Below, in pieces: positions 28,994 through 38,299 of a stretch of 64,000 bases of DNA (positions within the stretch are counted from its first letter, which is position 1; each line of letters begins with the position of its first letter). This stretch comes from Variovorax sp. V93 (GTDB lineage Bacteria > Pseudomonadota > Gammaproteobacteria > Burkholderiales > Burkholderiaceae_C): positions 3,720,001 to 3,784,000 of the forward strand of contig NZ_AP028669.1 in NCBI RefSeq assembly GCF_041154485.1. The letters run 5' to 3'. The translations under genes and the position numbers were made by a program. Under the pieces are notes generated by a model that saw only the letters and a list, made by a program, of their open reading frames with translations, had not been told where the DNA came from and made no database searches.

Positions 28994-29094
28994 GGCTGCT
29001 TTCCTGGGGAATGAATGAACCGGAAGGCCCGGTGAAACCCATTGGAAATGCTCGAGTGCACTCGAGGTCAAGCGGCCATGGACCGGATTGCGGA

Positions 29095-30018
29095 TCAGCC
29101 TTTGCGGGCGTTGGCCATCGCCTTGCCGACCTCGTTGCTGCCCTGGGCCGAACCACTCTGCGGCACGATCTCGCCCTCGCGCGAAGTCACCTCGGCGAGC
29201 CGTGCGGCCAGCTGCTCGGGCGTGTCCACGCCGATGCCGAGCCAGGCGCCCTGCGTCAGCGTGATGTGCGCGGCCTCGAAGGTGCCGGCGCCGGCGCAGA
29301 GGATGGTGCGGTTCGGCGCGTTCTCGGCCGCCAGCACCAGCATGGCGGGCACCACTGCCTCGGGCTTGAGCGCGTCCAGCACTTCCTGCGGCATCAGTCC
29401 CTCGGTCATGCGGGTGGCCGCCGTCGGCGCCAGGCAGTTGACGCGGATGTCGTTCTTCGCGCCTTCGATGCTCAGCGTCTGCATGAGCCCCACCAGCGCG
29501 AGCTTGGCGGCGCCATAGTTGCTCTGGCCGAAGTTGCCGTAGAGGCCGGAAGACGAGGTGGTCATGACGATGCGGCCGTACTTCTGCTCGTTCATGAGCG
29601 CCCAGACGGCCTTGGTGCAGTTCACCGCGCCCATCAGGTGCACGTCGACCACCAGCTTGAAATCGGCGAGCTCCATCTTGGCAAAGCTCTTGTCGCGCAG
29701 GATGCCGGCGTTGTTGACCAGGATGTCGACCCGGCCCCAGGCGTCGACCGCCTGCTTCACCATGGCCTGCACCGCCTCGAAATCGGTGACGGAGGCGCCG
29801 TTGGCCATGGCCTGGCCGCCTGCGGCCTCGATCTCGTCGACCACGGCCTGCGCCGCGCTCACCGAGGCGCCGGAGCCATCGCGGGCACCGCCCAGGTCGT
29901 TGACCAGCACCTTGGCACCGCGCGCCGCCAGGGCCAGCGCATGCTGGCGGCCCAGGCCGCCGCCCGCGCCGGTCACGATGGCCACGCGGCCCTTGAAGTC
30001 GATGGTGCTGTTGCTCAT
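29095..30018 (-). CDS. SDR-family 3-hydroxyacyl-CoA dehydrogenase-like oxidoreductase
   Basis: This 307-residue short-chain dehydrogenase binds NAD(P) through GAGGGLGRQHAL (residues 17-28) and has the catalytic tetrad N-S-Y-K (NNAGI, TTSSSGLYG, YGAAK). The long N-terminal loop (DLGGARDGSGASVSAAQ) and overall length resemble the dehydrogenase part of peroxisomal multifunctional enzyme type 2, which oxidises 3-hydroxyacyl-CoA. A role in fatty-acid or bile-acid-like oxidation is therefore plausible. The neighbours on the same strand are the NTF2-like and MerR genes downstream and a receiver-domain gene upstream. Confidence 0.9.
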   Translation of the reverse strand: MSNSTIDFKGRVAIVTGAGGGLGRQHALALAARGAKVLVNDLGGARDGSGASVSAAQAVVDEIEAAGGQAMANGASVTDFEAVQAMVKQAVDAWGRVDILVNNAGILRDKSFAKMELADFKLVVDVHLMGAVNCTKAVWALMNEQKYGRIVMTTSSSGLYGNFGQSNYGAAKLALVGLMQTLSIEGAKNDIRVNCLAPTAATRMTEGLMPQEVLDALKPEAVVPAMLVLAAENAPNRTILCAGAGTFEAAHITLTQGAWLGIGVDTPEQLAARLAEVTSREGEIVPQSGSAQGSNEVGKAMANARKG

Positions 30019-30124
30019 CTCGCTGCTTTCTTTCCTTGGGAATGGGTGTGCCGAAGGCCGCCACGACGGCCGCGTGGCGTTTTACCCCAGAAAGGCGTCC
30101 CGGCGGGGCCGCCCGGAAGCGGGC

Positions 30125-30505
30125 TCAGTCGCGCGCGTGACGCAGCGTTTCGCAGTAGGCCACCAGCTGGTCGAGCTCGGCCGACTTGTCGAAGAAGGCA
30201 TCGGCGCCCAGCTGCGCGGAGCGCTGGCGCATTTCGGAGGTGGCGTAGTTGCTCAGCACCACGACCTTCTGCTTGGCCGCGCGGCCGCGGCAGGCCCTGA
30301 CCACGCCCAGGCCATTGCCGCGTTGCAGGAAAAGATCGACGATGGTGAGGTCCCAGTCGTCGCGGTGATTGTCGAGCCAGCGCACGGCCTCTTCCTCGCT
30401 GCTGGCGCAGGCCACCACGTCCGCGTCGGCCACGTCGTGCAGGAAGCCGACGAGGTTTTCGCGGATGAGAGGGCTGTCCTCGACAAGGTAGGCCTTGAAA
30501 GTCAT
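30125..30505 (-). CDS. single-domain response regulator (orphan receiver)
   Basis: This 126-residue protein consists only of a receiver domain: acidic pocket E9/D10, phospho-acceptor D57 (DLTIVDLFL) and K107 (FFDKS). It has no output domain, so it would act by phosphotransfer or by protein-protein binding, as CheY or Spo0F do. No sensor kinase is nearby. Its ribosome-binding site GGAG sits in the 3' arm of a perfect 8-bp hairpin immediately before the ATG (see 30514-30537), suggesting translational control. Confidence 0.88.
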   Translation of the reverse strand: MTFKAYLVEDSPLIRENLVGFLHDVADADVVACASSEEEAVRWLDNHRDDWDLTIVDLFLQRGNGLGVVRACRGRAAKQKVVVLSNYATSEMRQRSAQLGADAFFDKSAELDQLVAYCETLRHARD

Positions 30506-30513
30506 GCCGCAAT

Positions 30514-30537
30514 CTCCGGCCGAGCCACGGGCCGGAG
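30514..30537 (-). promoter_or_regulatory. hairpin masking the ribosome-binding site of the receiver gene
   Basis: On the minus strand ctccggcc and ggccggag form an 8-bp stem with an 8-nt loop. The 3' arm ends in GGAG, eight bases before ATG 30505, so the Shine-Dalgarno is paired. It could act as a translational switch (thermometer, protein or small RNA opening), or be a coincidental GC-rich palindrome. Confidence 0.5.
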
Positions 30538-30685
30538 TGAAAATCTGAAGCGTTCGGAATGCATGCCACCCATGGTCGCCGCGGTGGCAGCGCGCACGGT
30601 GGGCGATGCCGGCCAATGCCTGTAGGCCATCGCGCCTCGCGCCTGTCGTCAGGCGGGCCGTGTGGCAGTGGGACGCGCTGGACGG

Positions 30686-32242
30686 TCAGGCCGCGACGGC
30701 CACCCGCCCGCGGCCCAGCCCCAGGCGCGCGGGGGACACGTACTGCTCCCGGTAGATCTCGAAAGGCATGGTGTCGGCGGCTTCGATGCGCTTCTGCTCC
30801 TGGATCGATTCCTCGGTCATGCGCTCGAATTCGGCCTGCTGCTCGGCCGAGAACGGCAGCGCCAGCAGCGTGGCGCGGGTCTGCTCCGCCTGCGCGCGCA
30901 CGAAGCCGATGAAGGAATTGCCGTGCCGCTCTTCGACCGCCGCCAGCACGCGCGCCGAAGGCAGGCTGCCGGGATTCTGCAAGGCGGCCAGCGCGGCGCG
31001 CACCGCATCGGCATGCTGCGTGCCGCCGCTCGCGGCATCGAGCGCGGCGGCGATGGGCCGGCACTGCTCGACCAGCTCGATGCCCCAGTCGGCCAGCCCC
31101 ACCTCGCGCCCGCCGCGCAGCAATTGCAGGCCCGGTTCGCGTCCGCGCGCCGCCGTGAGGTGCTGGTTGTGGGCCAGCTCGGCGATTTCCTGGGGCGTAT
31201 CGGCCGGGCTGTCGCTCAGCAGACACTGCAGCAGGAACACGTCGAGAAAGCGCATGGTCTGCGCGTTGATGCCCACCGGCTCGAAGGGATCGAGGTCCAT
31301 CAGCCGCACCTCGACGTACTCGACGCCGCGCTCGCGCAGCGCATGCAGCGGGCGCTCGCCGGGGTGGATCACGCGCTTGGGCCGGATCGTGCCGTAGAAC
31401 TCGTTCTCGATCTGCAGCAGGCTGGTGGCCAGCTGGTTGTAGTCGCCGCCGAGATTGCGGATGCCGATGGCCTCGTAGGCCGGCCAGGGCCGCGTGAGCG
31501 CGTCCTGCAGCGAGGCGGCGTAGCCCTCGAGGCTGTTGTAGCTCACGGCCAGCGAGGCCTGGGCGTCGCTCTGGTAGCCCAGGCGCCCCATGCGCAGCGA
31601 CGTGCCGTGCGGCATGAACATGCTGCCGTCGCCCAGTGGCTGCAGCTCGTGCGGGCGCCCCGCGACAAAGCTCGAGCACAGCGCGGGCGAAGCGCCGAAC
31701 AGGTACAGCAGCAGGAAGGCATGGCGCCGGAAATTGCGGATGAGCGCGAAATACTGTTCGCTGGAGACGTCGGGCAGCGACCAGTTGTAGTGGATGCCCG
31801 AGATGGTCTGCATGCGCCGCCCGTAGCGGTGGCTCAGGCCCATGCGGTAGACGCTCTTGGCACGCCCGACGTTCGAGGAGCCGTAGCGGCCGATGGGAAT
31901 GGTCTCATCGGTCGGCAGGCCGCAGGGCATGCTCGACACCCAGAGGCGCTCGTCGCCGAGCGAGGCGAGCACGCGGTAGGTGAACTGGTGCACGCGCGTG
32001 AGCTCCTCCAGCGCCGACTCGGCGCTGGCATGCACGCCGGTGATGAGCTCGAGCTGCGATTCGCTGAAGTCGGTGGTGATGTGCGGATGGGTCAGCGCCG
32101 ATCCCAGGGCCAGCGGGTGCGGCGTGAGCGCGAGCTTGCCGTCCGGCAGCGCGCGCAGGCTTTCCTTCTCGATGCCGCGCCGCATGCCCTTCAACCGCGC
32201 GGCTGAGAGCGCACCCAGCCTCTCCTGCAATCTGCTGCTCAT
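30686..32242 (-). CDS. gshA: glutamate-cysteine ligase (glutathione synthesis, step 1)
   Basis: This 518-residue cytosolic enzyme joins glutamate and cysteine with ATP to make gamma-glutamylcysteine. The N-terminal RRGIEKESLRALPDGKLALTPH and ITTDFSESQLELIT segments are diagnostic of the E. coli-type (GCS family 1) enzyme. The ATG at 32242 (MSSRLQERLG) is preferred over an in-frame TTG six codons upstream. No strong Shine-Dalgarno is present. It supplies glutathione, which fits the GST at 35229. The partner gshB is not in the window. Confidence 0.95.
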   Translation of the reverse strand: MSSRLQERLGALSAARLKGMRRGIEKESLRALPDGKLALTPHPLALGSALTHPHITTDFSESQLELITGVHASAESALEELTRVHQFTYRVLASLGDERLWVSSMPCGLPTDETIPIGRYGSSNVGRAKSVYRMGLSHRYGRRMQTISGIHYNWSLPDVSSEQYFALIRNFRRHAFLLLYLFGASPALCSSFVAGRPHELQPLGDGSMFMPHGTSLRMGRLGYQSDAQASLAVSYNSLEGYAASLQDALTRPWPAYEAIGIRNLGGDYNQLATSLLQIENEFYGTIRPKRVIHPGERPLHALRERGVEYVEVRLMDLDPFEPVGINAQTMRFLDVFLLQCLLSDSPADTPQEIAELAHNQHLTAARGREPGLQLLRGGREVGLADWGIELVEQCRPIAAALDAASGGTQHADAVRAALAALQNPGSLPSARVLAAVEERHGNSFIGFVRAQAEQTRATLLALPFSAEQQAEFERMTEESIQEQKRIEAADTMPFEIYREQYVSPARLGLGRGRVAVAA

Positions 32243-32340
32243 ATTGTTATGACCCGTCAATCTCTGAGGGGCTGGAAGGTAGCACGGCCGCGCGGGCGCT
32301 GCTCGTGCAGGGAATCCCGCCTTCCGCTATGCTGCGCGCC

Positions 32341-32357
32341 GCTATTGTTTTGATAGC
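32341..32357. repeat. short gctat/atagc hairpin (family repeat)
   Basis: gctat-tgttttg-atagc is a perfect 5-bp inverted repeat with a 7-nt loop. It sits between the end of the monooxygenase-like gene and the start of gshA. It matches the gctat/atagc hairpins I know as recurrent in Comamonadaceae intergenic DNA, and a variant is at 26370. It may serve as a weak terminator. Confidence 0.45.
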
Positions 32358-32362
32358 TTGGC

Positions 32363-32662
32363 TCATGCGGGCTCGATCTCTTCCGACTGGTAGATGGAGA
32401 TCTGCGGCGTGCCGTCGGCCATGGCGGCCAGCGCCTTGCCGAAGGCGCGCGACGCCTCGACGCGGAAATGCGCCTTCAGCGCCGCCATGTCGCTCCAGCG
32501 CTCCACGAAGCTCAGCCGCAGCGGCTGCTGCACGTCGGCGCTGACCTCGTGCGAGATGCAGCCGGGCTCGGTGCGCGAGCGCAGCACGTGCTCCACGCTG
32601 ATGGCCAGCATCGCCTGCAGGGTTTCGGGTTTCGCCATGGCGTGTCCGATGACGAGGATCAT
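32363..32662 (-). CDS. ABM-domain quinol monooxygenase-like protein
   Basis: This 99-residue dimeric alpha+beta barrel protein belongs to the antibiotic-biosynthesis-monooxygenase (ABM)/YgiN superfamily, with the pattern RTEPGCISHEV and FVERWSDMAALKAHF. YgiN itself oxidises menadiol; other members degrade heme or act on aromatic substrates, so the reaction cannot be assigned. It overlaps the start codon region of the preceding esterase gene as ATGA and is co-transcribed with it. Confidence 0.85.
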   Translation of the reverse strand: MILVIGHAMAKPETLQAMLAISVEHVLRSRTEPGCISHEVSADVQQPLRLSFVERWSDMAALKAHFRVEASRAFGKALAAMADGTPQISIYQSEEIEPA

Positions 32663-33330
32663 TTTTTCGTCTCCAGCACGTGCAGGAGAAACCGGTTCAG
32701 GTCGGCAATTTCTTCCATGCAGACCGAGTGCGCCATCGCGTATTCGTGCCACTCGACGGGATGGCCCAGCGCGACGAGCGCGTCGCGCGACTGCAGCGCC
32801 CGTTCGAGCGGCACCACCGGATCCTGCCGGCCATGGGCCAGGAAAACCGGCGTGTCGTGGTTGGCCGCATGCCGCTCGGCCGCGGTGGTGGCGGCAATCG
32901 GCAGGTAGCCCGACAGGCCGACGATGCCGGCCAGCCGCTCGGTGTGGCGCAGCCCGGTCAGGAGCGCCATGGCGCAGCCCTGCGAGAAGCCCGCCACCAC
33001 GATGCGGTTGGCCGCGATGCCGCGGGCTTTCTCGTTGGCGATCAAGGCCTCGATGGTGGCCTGCGAGCGGCGCAGGCCGGCCTCGTCCTCGCGCGCCGCC
33101 AGGTCGGCCACGGCAATGTCGTACCAGGCCGGCATGCGGTAGCCGCCGTTGATGGTGACGGGGATCACCGGTGCATTGGGAAAAACGAAGCGCACCGGGC
33201 CCACGCTCGAAAGCTCGAGCTCGTTGGCAATCGGCACGAAATCGTTCCCGTCGGCGCCCAGGCCGTGCATCACGATCACCGTGGCGGTGGGACTCGGAGC
33301 GGTCTCGATTTCGATCGGGGATCTGGACAT
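32659..33330 (-). CDS. carboxylesterase/phospholipase family alpha/beta hydrolase
   Basis: This 223-residue enzyme belongs to the carboxylesterase/acyl-protein-thioesterase family. The catalytic triad is visible: S116 in GFSQG, D170 in HGRQDPVV and H201 in AMAHSV. The oxyanion segment MHGLGADGNDF is canonical. Substrates are short-chain esters, possibly acyl-proteins or lysophospholipids. It is translationally coupled (ATGA) to the downstream ABM protein. It is divergent from zur, with 108 bp between. Confidence 0.93.
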   Translation of the reverse strand: MSRSPIEIETAPSPTATVIVMHGLGADGNDFVPIANELELSSVGPVRFVFPNAPVIPVTINGGYRMPAWYDIAVADLAAREDEAGLRRSQATIEALIANEKARGIAANRIVVAGFSQGCAMALLTGLRHTERLAGIVGLSGYLPIAATTAAERHAANHDTPVFLAHGRQDPVVPLERALQSRDALVALGHPVEWHEYAMAHSVCMEEIADLNRFLLHVLETKK

Positions 33331-33407
33331 GGTCGGTAGAAGGTATTCAGGAACGCGAAAAACCAGACCTTAGCGCATTCGGGCCGCCCGGGGCACGGGC
33401 TCACGGA

Positions 33408-33424
33408 ATGCAACACAATGTCGG
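33408..33424. promoter_or_regulatory. degenerate Zur-like site at the zur start
   Basis: ATGCAACACAATGTCGG resembles the two palindromes upstream of the CobW-like gene (for example ATGCAACAGAATTGCAT) in its left half. It lies 15-31 bases upstream of the preferred zur start and would allow autorepression. The right half is poor, so this is tentative. Confidence 0.35.
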
Positions 33425-33438
33425 TTCCAGGAAAACCA

Positions 33439-33906
33439 ATGAGCCCGCATCCGAAGCCCTCCATCGCCGCGACGGCGTCCGCCAGCGAAACCCTGCTGCG
33501 CAGCAGCGGGCTGCGCGTGACGCGCGCCGCGCAGACCGTGCTCGAATTGCTGGAGCACGCCTCGCAGCCGCTCACACACGACGACGTGGTGGCCGCCTAC
33601 ACCGCCGCCGCCGGCGAGGCGCCCGACCGCGTCACGGTGTACCGCGTGCTCGACCGCCTGGTCGACGCCGGCCTGTGCGACCGGCGCGTGGGCGCGGACC
33701 GCGTCAACCGCTTCTCGCGCCATGTGGAAGCCGCTTCGGGCAACACCTTCGAATGCGACCAGTGCCACAAGGTGCTCGCGCTCCCCTCCGACCCCGAACT
33801 GCCCAAGGTGATGAGCCGGCTCGGCCGCGAGCTGCGCAAGCAGGGCATCGACACCCGCCACACCGCGCTCACGCTGCATGGCACCTGCGGGGAATGCAGG
33901 GGCTGA
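33439..33906 (+). CDS. zur: Fur-family zinc-uptake regulator (Zur-like)
   Basis: This 155-residue Fur-superfamily repressor has a DNA-binding winged helix (GLRVTRAAQTVLELLE; DRVTVYRVLDRLVDAGL) and a C-terminal half with zinc ligands in SRHVEA, FECDQC and CGEC. The sequence resembles Zur more than Fur or PerR. The ATG at 33439 follows AGGAAAACC; an in-frame ATG at 33418 would overlap the operator-like site and is less likely. It is convergent with, and 14 bp from, the CobW-like GTPase gene, and both are likely to respond to zinc limitation. The zur name is inferred from context and sequence. Confidence 0.85.
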   Translation: MSPHPKPSIAATASASETLLRSSGLRVTRAAQTVLELLEHASQPLTHDDVVAAYTAAAGEAPDRVTVYRVLDRLVDAGLCDRRVGADRVNRFSRHVEAASGNTFECDQCHKVLALPSDPELPKVMSRLGRELRKQGIDTRHTALTLHGTCGECRG

Positions 33907-33920
33907 GCCCAAGGGGCCGG

Positions 33921-35114
<1,194 letters not shown>

Positions 35115-35128
35115 GGGGATGGCCCTAT

Positions 35129-35145
35129 ATGCAACAGAATTGCAT
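35129..35145. promoter_or_regulatory. Zur-like operator 1 upstream of the CobW-like gene
   Basis: ATGCAACAGAATTGCAT is a perfect 6-bp inverted repeat (atgcaa/ttgcat) around a 5-nt centre, 15-31 bases upstream of the CobW-type start, in a notably AT-rich patch. A second site lies 28 bp away centre to centre. Confidence 0.6.
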
Positions 35146-35156
35146 TATATGAACCA

Positions 35157-35173
35157 TCGCAACACAGTTGCGT
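35157..35173. promoter_or_regulatory. Zur-like operator 2 upstream of the CobW-like gene
   Basis: TCGCAACACAGTTGCGT carries arms cgcaa/ttgcg (35158-35172) around a 5-nt centre, the same architecture as operator 1. Paired operators suggest cooperative repression of the CobW-like gene. The GST gene starts 56 bp downstream on the other strand and could also be affected. Confidence 0.55.
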
Positions 35174-35228
35174 TTGAGTTCGACCGGTCTTCCACCGGCG
35201 CTGCCGCGCGCATAGACTCCTGCGCTCG

Positions 35229-35891
35229 ATGCAAGACCCTCGCCTGCCCATCCTCTACAGCTTTCGCCGCTGCCCCTACGCGATGCGCGCCCGGCTGGCC
35301 TTGGCCGCCAGCGGCGAGCATTGCGAACTGCGCGAAGTGGTGCTGAAGAACAAGCCGGCCGAGATGCTCGCCGCTTCGCCCAAGGGCACGGTGCCGGTGC
35401 TCGTGCTGCCCGGCGCCACCGCGCTGGAGCAGAGCCTCGACATCATGCTGTGGGCGCTGCGCCGCAACGATCCGCTGCGCTGGCTCGCGCCCGAGGCGGG
35501 CACGCTCGACGGCATGCTCGCGCTCGTGGCCGCATGCGACAACCACTTCAAGCCGCAGCTCGACCGCTACAAGTACCCGGGCCGCTTCGCGGACGCGCCC
35601 TCCGGCGGCGCGCGCGAGCTGGGTGCGCAGTTCCTGCTGCAGTTGGAAGCTCGGCTCGCCAGTGCCGGGCCGCAGCTCTTCGGCGCGCGGGCGGCGCTGG
35701 CCGATGCCGCCGTCATGCCCTTCGTGCGGCAGTTCGCGATGGTCGAGCCGGCATGGTTCGAGAGCCAGCCCTGGCCGCTGCTGCGCGCCTGGCTCGCGGG
35801 CTGGACCGCCTCGCCGCTGTTCGAGCGTGCGATGCACAAGTACGCGCCCTGGGTTCCGGGCGAAGCGGGTGCCGCCTACCCGCCGGCCTGA
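35229..35891 (+). CDS. glutathione S-transferase family protein
   Basis: This 220-residue protein has an N-terminal thioredoxin-like GST domain with a CPYA redox motif (C15) and LYSFRRCPYAMRARLAL, plus the glutathione-binding SPKGTVPVLV and an all-helical C-terminal domain. The cysteine motif points to a thiol-transferase or dehydroascorbate-reductase-like GST. A TAGACT -10-like box lies ten bases upstream of the ATG. It is tail-to-tail with a LysR gene: the GST stop ends one base before the LysR stop begins on the other strand. Glutathione supply comes from gshA upstream in the window. Confidence 0.9.
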   Translation: MQDPRLPILYSFRRCPYAMRARLALAASGEHCELREVVLKNKPAEMLAASPKGTVPVLVLPGATALEQSLDIMLWALRRNDPLRWLAPEAGTLDGMLALVAACDNHFKPQLDRYKYPGRFADAPSGGARELGAQFLLQLEARLASAGPQLFGARAALADAAVMPFVRQFAMVEPAWFESQPWPLLRAWLAGWTASPLFERAMHKYAPWVPGEAGAAYPPA

Positions 35892-36797
35892 TCAGGCATT
35901 CATCGCAGCCAAGGAAGCGCGCTGGATGCACTCCACGAAGTGCCGCGCGGCCGGCGTCAGCAACTGGCCGCGCCGGCGTATCACGCACACGCTGAGCACG
36001 GGCAGCGGCTCCTCCACCTCGACCCGGCGGATGCCGTGGCGCTTGAAGGTCAGGCGCACCAGCGGCTCCACGAACATGCCGATCAGGTCCATGGTGCCCA
36101 CCAGTGCCAGCGCCACGGTGACCGACTGCCCCTGGATCACGCGTGCTGGCGGTGGCAGGCCGAGCGGCAGCAGCGGCGAGATCGTGTCGCGGCCGCTGAA
36201 GTGGTCGCCGTCGCCGGGCAGTATCCATTCGGCCGTGTACAGCTCGCGCAGCGACCGGCTCGCGCGCAGCGGATGCCGCTCGCGCATGCCGATCACCAGC
36301 TGCACCGGAAAGAGCTCCAGCGCCTCGAACTCCGCGTCGAGCGTGCCGGGCACCACATGCGCGACGGCAAAGTCCAGGTAGCCCTCGCGCAGCCGCGACA
36401 GCATCATCGGCAGCACGGCCTCGCTGAACTGCACATGGACCGCGGGCAGGCGGGTGTGGAAATCCTTGAACGCCACGGGCAGCACCGTGAGCGCGAACGA
36501 GGCGCTCACGGCCATCGATACCGTGCCCTTGACGCCGTCGCGGATCTGCGCGATCTCGTCGCGTGCGCGGCGCATGTCGGCCAGGAGCAGCCGCGCGCGC
36601 GGCGCAAAGGCCTCGCCGTATTCGGTGAGCCGCACGCCCTTGACGCTGCGCTCCACCAGCGGCGCGCCCACCTCGCGCTCCAGCTCGCGAACGATCTTGG
36701 TCACCGCGGGCTGCGAAAGCCCCAGCACGCGCGCCGCAGCGCGGATGCTCATCTGCTCGACCACGGCCACGAAGGCATGCAGCTGATTGGGTTTCAT
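35892..36797 (-). CDS. LysR-family transcriptional regulator
   Basis: This 301-residue protein has an N-terminal LysR helix-turn-helix (FVAVVEQMSIRAAARVLGLSQPAVTKIVRELE) and a periplasmic-binding-like effector domain. It is divergent from an MHS-family transporter gene with 133 bp between, so it very likely controls that transporter and the M14-like hydrolase that follows. The ATG at 36797 (MKPNQLHAF) is the normal LysR start. No clear T-N11-A operator was recognised in the gap, although it is AT-rich near 36815-36850. Confidence 0.92.
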   Translation of the reverse strand: MKPNQLHAFVAVVEQMSIRAAARVLGLSQPAVTKIVRELEREVGAPLVERSVKGVRLTEYGEAFAPRARLLLADMRRARDEIAQIRDGVKGTVSMAVSASFALTVLPVAFKDFHTRLPAVHVQFSEAVLPMMLSRLREGYLDFAVAHVVPGTLDAEFEALELFPVQLVIGMRERHPLRASRSLRELYTAEWILPGDGDHFSGRDTISPLLPLGLPPPARVIQGQSVTVALALVGTMDLIGMFVEPLVRLTFKRHGIRRVEVEEPLPVLSVCVIRRRGQLLTPAARHFVECIQRASLAAMNA

Positions 36798-36930
36798 CGG
36801 AGGGAATGACAACCAAAAGTTATCGTCATCGCCCAATTATTGTCTTTTCAGCAGCGGACCCACTCTTTAGCATCCGACGCCGATCAGGCACTTCCCCCGG
36901 CCTGCCATCGCAACAAGACACTGGAGAGAC

Positions 36931-38262
36931 ATGAGCGCCCTTTTCCCCGCGAACTCCGCGATCCCCGCCGCCACGAGCACCAGCCGGCGCCGCACCATCG
37001 TCGCCACCACCATCGGCAACGGCCTGGAGTTCTTCGACTTCACCATCTACGGCTTTCTCGCGCTGGTGATCGGCAAGCTGTTCTTCCCGACCTTCGATTC
37101 CTACGGCCAGCTGCTGCTCACGGTGGCGAGCTTCGGCGTGGGTTTCATCATGCGGCCGCTGGGCGGCATCGTGATTGGCGCGTACGCCGACCGGGCAGGC
37201 CGCAAGAAGGCCATGACGCTCACCATTTTCCTGATGGCACTGGGCTGCGCGCTGATCGCCTTCACGCCCACCTATGCGGCCATCGGCGTAGCCGCGCCCA
37301 TCGTCATCGTGCTGGCGCGGCTGATCCAGGGCTTCTCGGCCGGCGGAGAGGTGGGCGCATCGACCACCCTGCTGGTCGAGCACGCCACGCCGGCCAACCG
37401 CGGCTACATGGCCAGCTGGCAGTTCGCGAGCCAGGGCCTGGGTGTGATGCTCGGCGCCGTGGTGGTGGGCGGCCTGAGCTTCTCGCTCACGCCAGAGGCC
37501 ATGCAGAGCTGGGGCTGGCGCGTGCCCTTTGTGCTGGGCATGCTGATCGCACCCGTGGGCATGTACATCCGCCGCCACCTCGAGGAGTCGCTGCACATCT
37601 CGCCGGAGGCGGCCGTCGCGCCGCGCGAAAGCAGCCTGAAGATCGTCTGCACGCGGCACGGCCGGACGGTGCTGGCCGCGATTCTCTCGCTGGTCGGCGG
37701 CACCACGGCCGCCTATGTGGTGACCTTCTACATGCCGACCTATGCGGTGCGCGAACTCGGGCTCACGCCCTCGGTGGCGCTGTTCGGCGCTGCGCTCACG
37801 GGCCTGATCTCGTTCGCGCTGGCGCCACTGGTGGGGCGGCTGTCGGACGTGGTCGGGCGCAAGCCGTTGATCCTCTGGAGCCGCATGGCGATGGCGGTGC
37901 TGATCTATCCGGGCTTCCTGTGGCTCAACGCCTCGCCGACACCTGCCGTGCTGTTCATCGTGCTCGGCGTCTTGAGCGTCGGCCTCGTGGTCCAGACGGT
38001 GCCGGGCATCACGATGCTGCCGGAGATGTTCCCGAAGGCGGTGCGCGCGAGCGGCATGTCGCTGGTCTACAGCGTGGGCGTGGCGCTGTTCGGCGGCTTT
38101 GCGCCCTTCATCAGCACCTGGCTGCTCAATGCCACCGGCAGCAAGCTCGCGCCGGCCTGGTACCTTGTGGCGATGACGGTGGTGTCGCTGCTCGGCCTCG
38201 TCTGGCTGCGCGACCACACAGGCCGCGACATCGATGCGGCCGGCGCACACGCAGCCGCCTGA
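36931..38262 (+). CDS. MHS-family MFS transporter (proton symporter type)
   Basis: This 443-residue twelve-helix transporter belongs to the metabolite:H+ symporter (MHS) branch of the major facilitator superfamily, shown by NGLEFFDFTIYGFLA, RPLGGIVIGAYADRAGRKKAM and LIQGFSAGGEVGASTTLLVEHA. MHS members import citrate, alpha-ketoglutarate, dicarboxylates or betaines, and the substrate here is unknown. CTGGAGAGAC precedes the ATG. It is followed after 37 bp by an M14-like hydrolase, and the LysR regulator is divergent. The hydrolase may act on the imported compound (inference). Confidence 0.92.
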   Translation: MSALFPANSAIPAATSTSRRRTIVATTIGNGLEFFDFTIYGFLALVIGKLFFPTFDSYGQLLLTVASFGVGFIMRPLGGIVIGAYADRAGRKKAMTLTIFLMALGCALIAFTPTYAAIGVAAPIVIVLARLIQGFSAGGEVGASTTLLVEHATPANRGYMASWQFASQGLGVMLGAVVVGGLSFSLTPEAMQSWGWRVPFVLGMLIAPVGMYIRRHLEESLHISPEAAVAPRESSLKIVCTRHGRTVLAAILSLVGGTTAAYVVTFYMPTYAVRELGLTPSVALFGAALTGLISFALAPLVGRLSDVVGRKPLILWSRMAMAVLIYPGFLWLNASPTPAVLFIVLGVLSVGLVVQTVPGITMLPEMFPKAVRASGMSLVYSVGVALFGGFAPFISTWLLNATGSKLAPAWYLVAMTVVSLLGLVWLRDHTGRDIDAAGAHAAA

Positions 38263-38299
38263 CGAACAACACTCACGACATCCACGCACAGGAGCCCCC

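Noticed and set aside
36798..36930. LysR operator in the divergent LysR/MHS gap
   Set aside because: The gap is AT-rich but no convincing T-N11-A palindrome stands out; not annotated.
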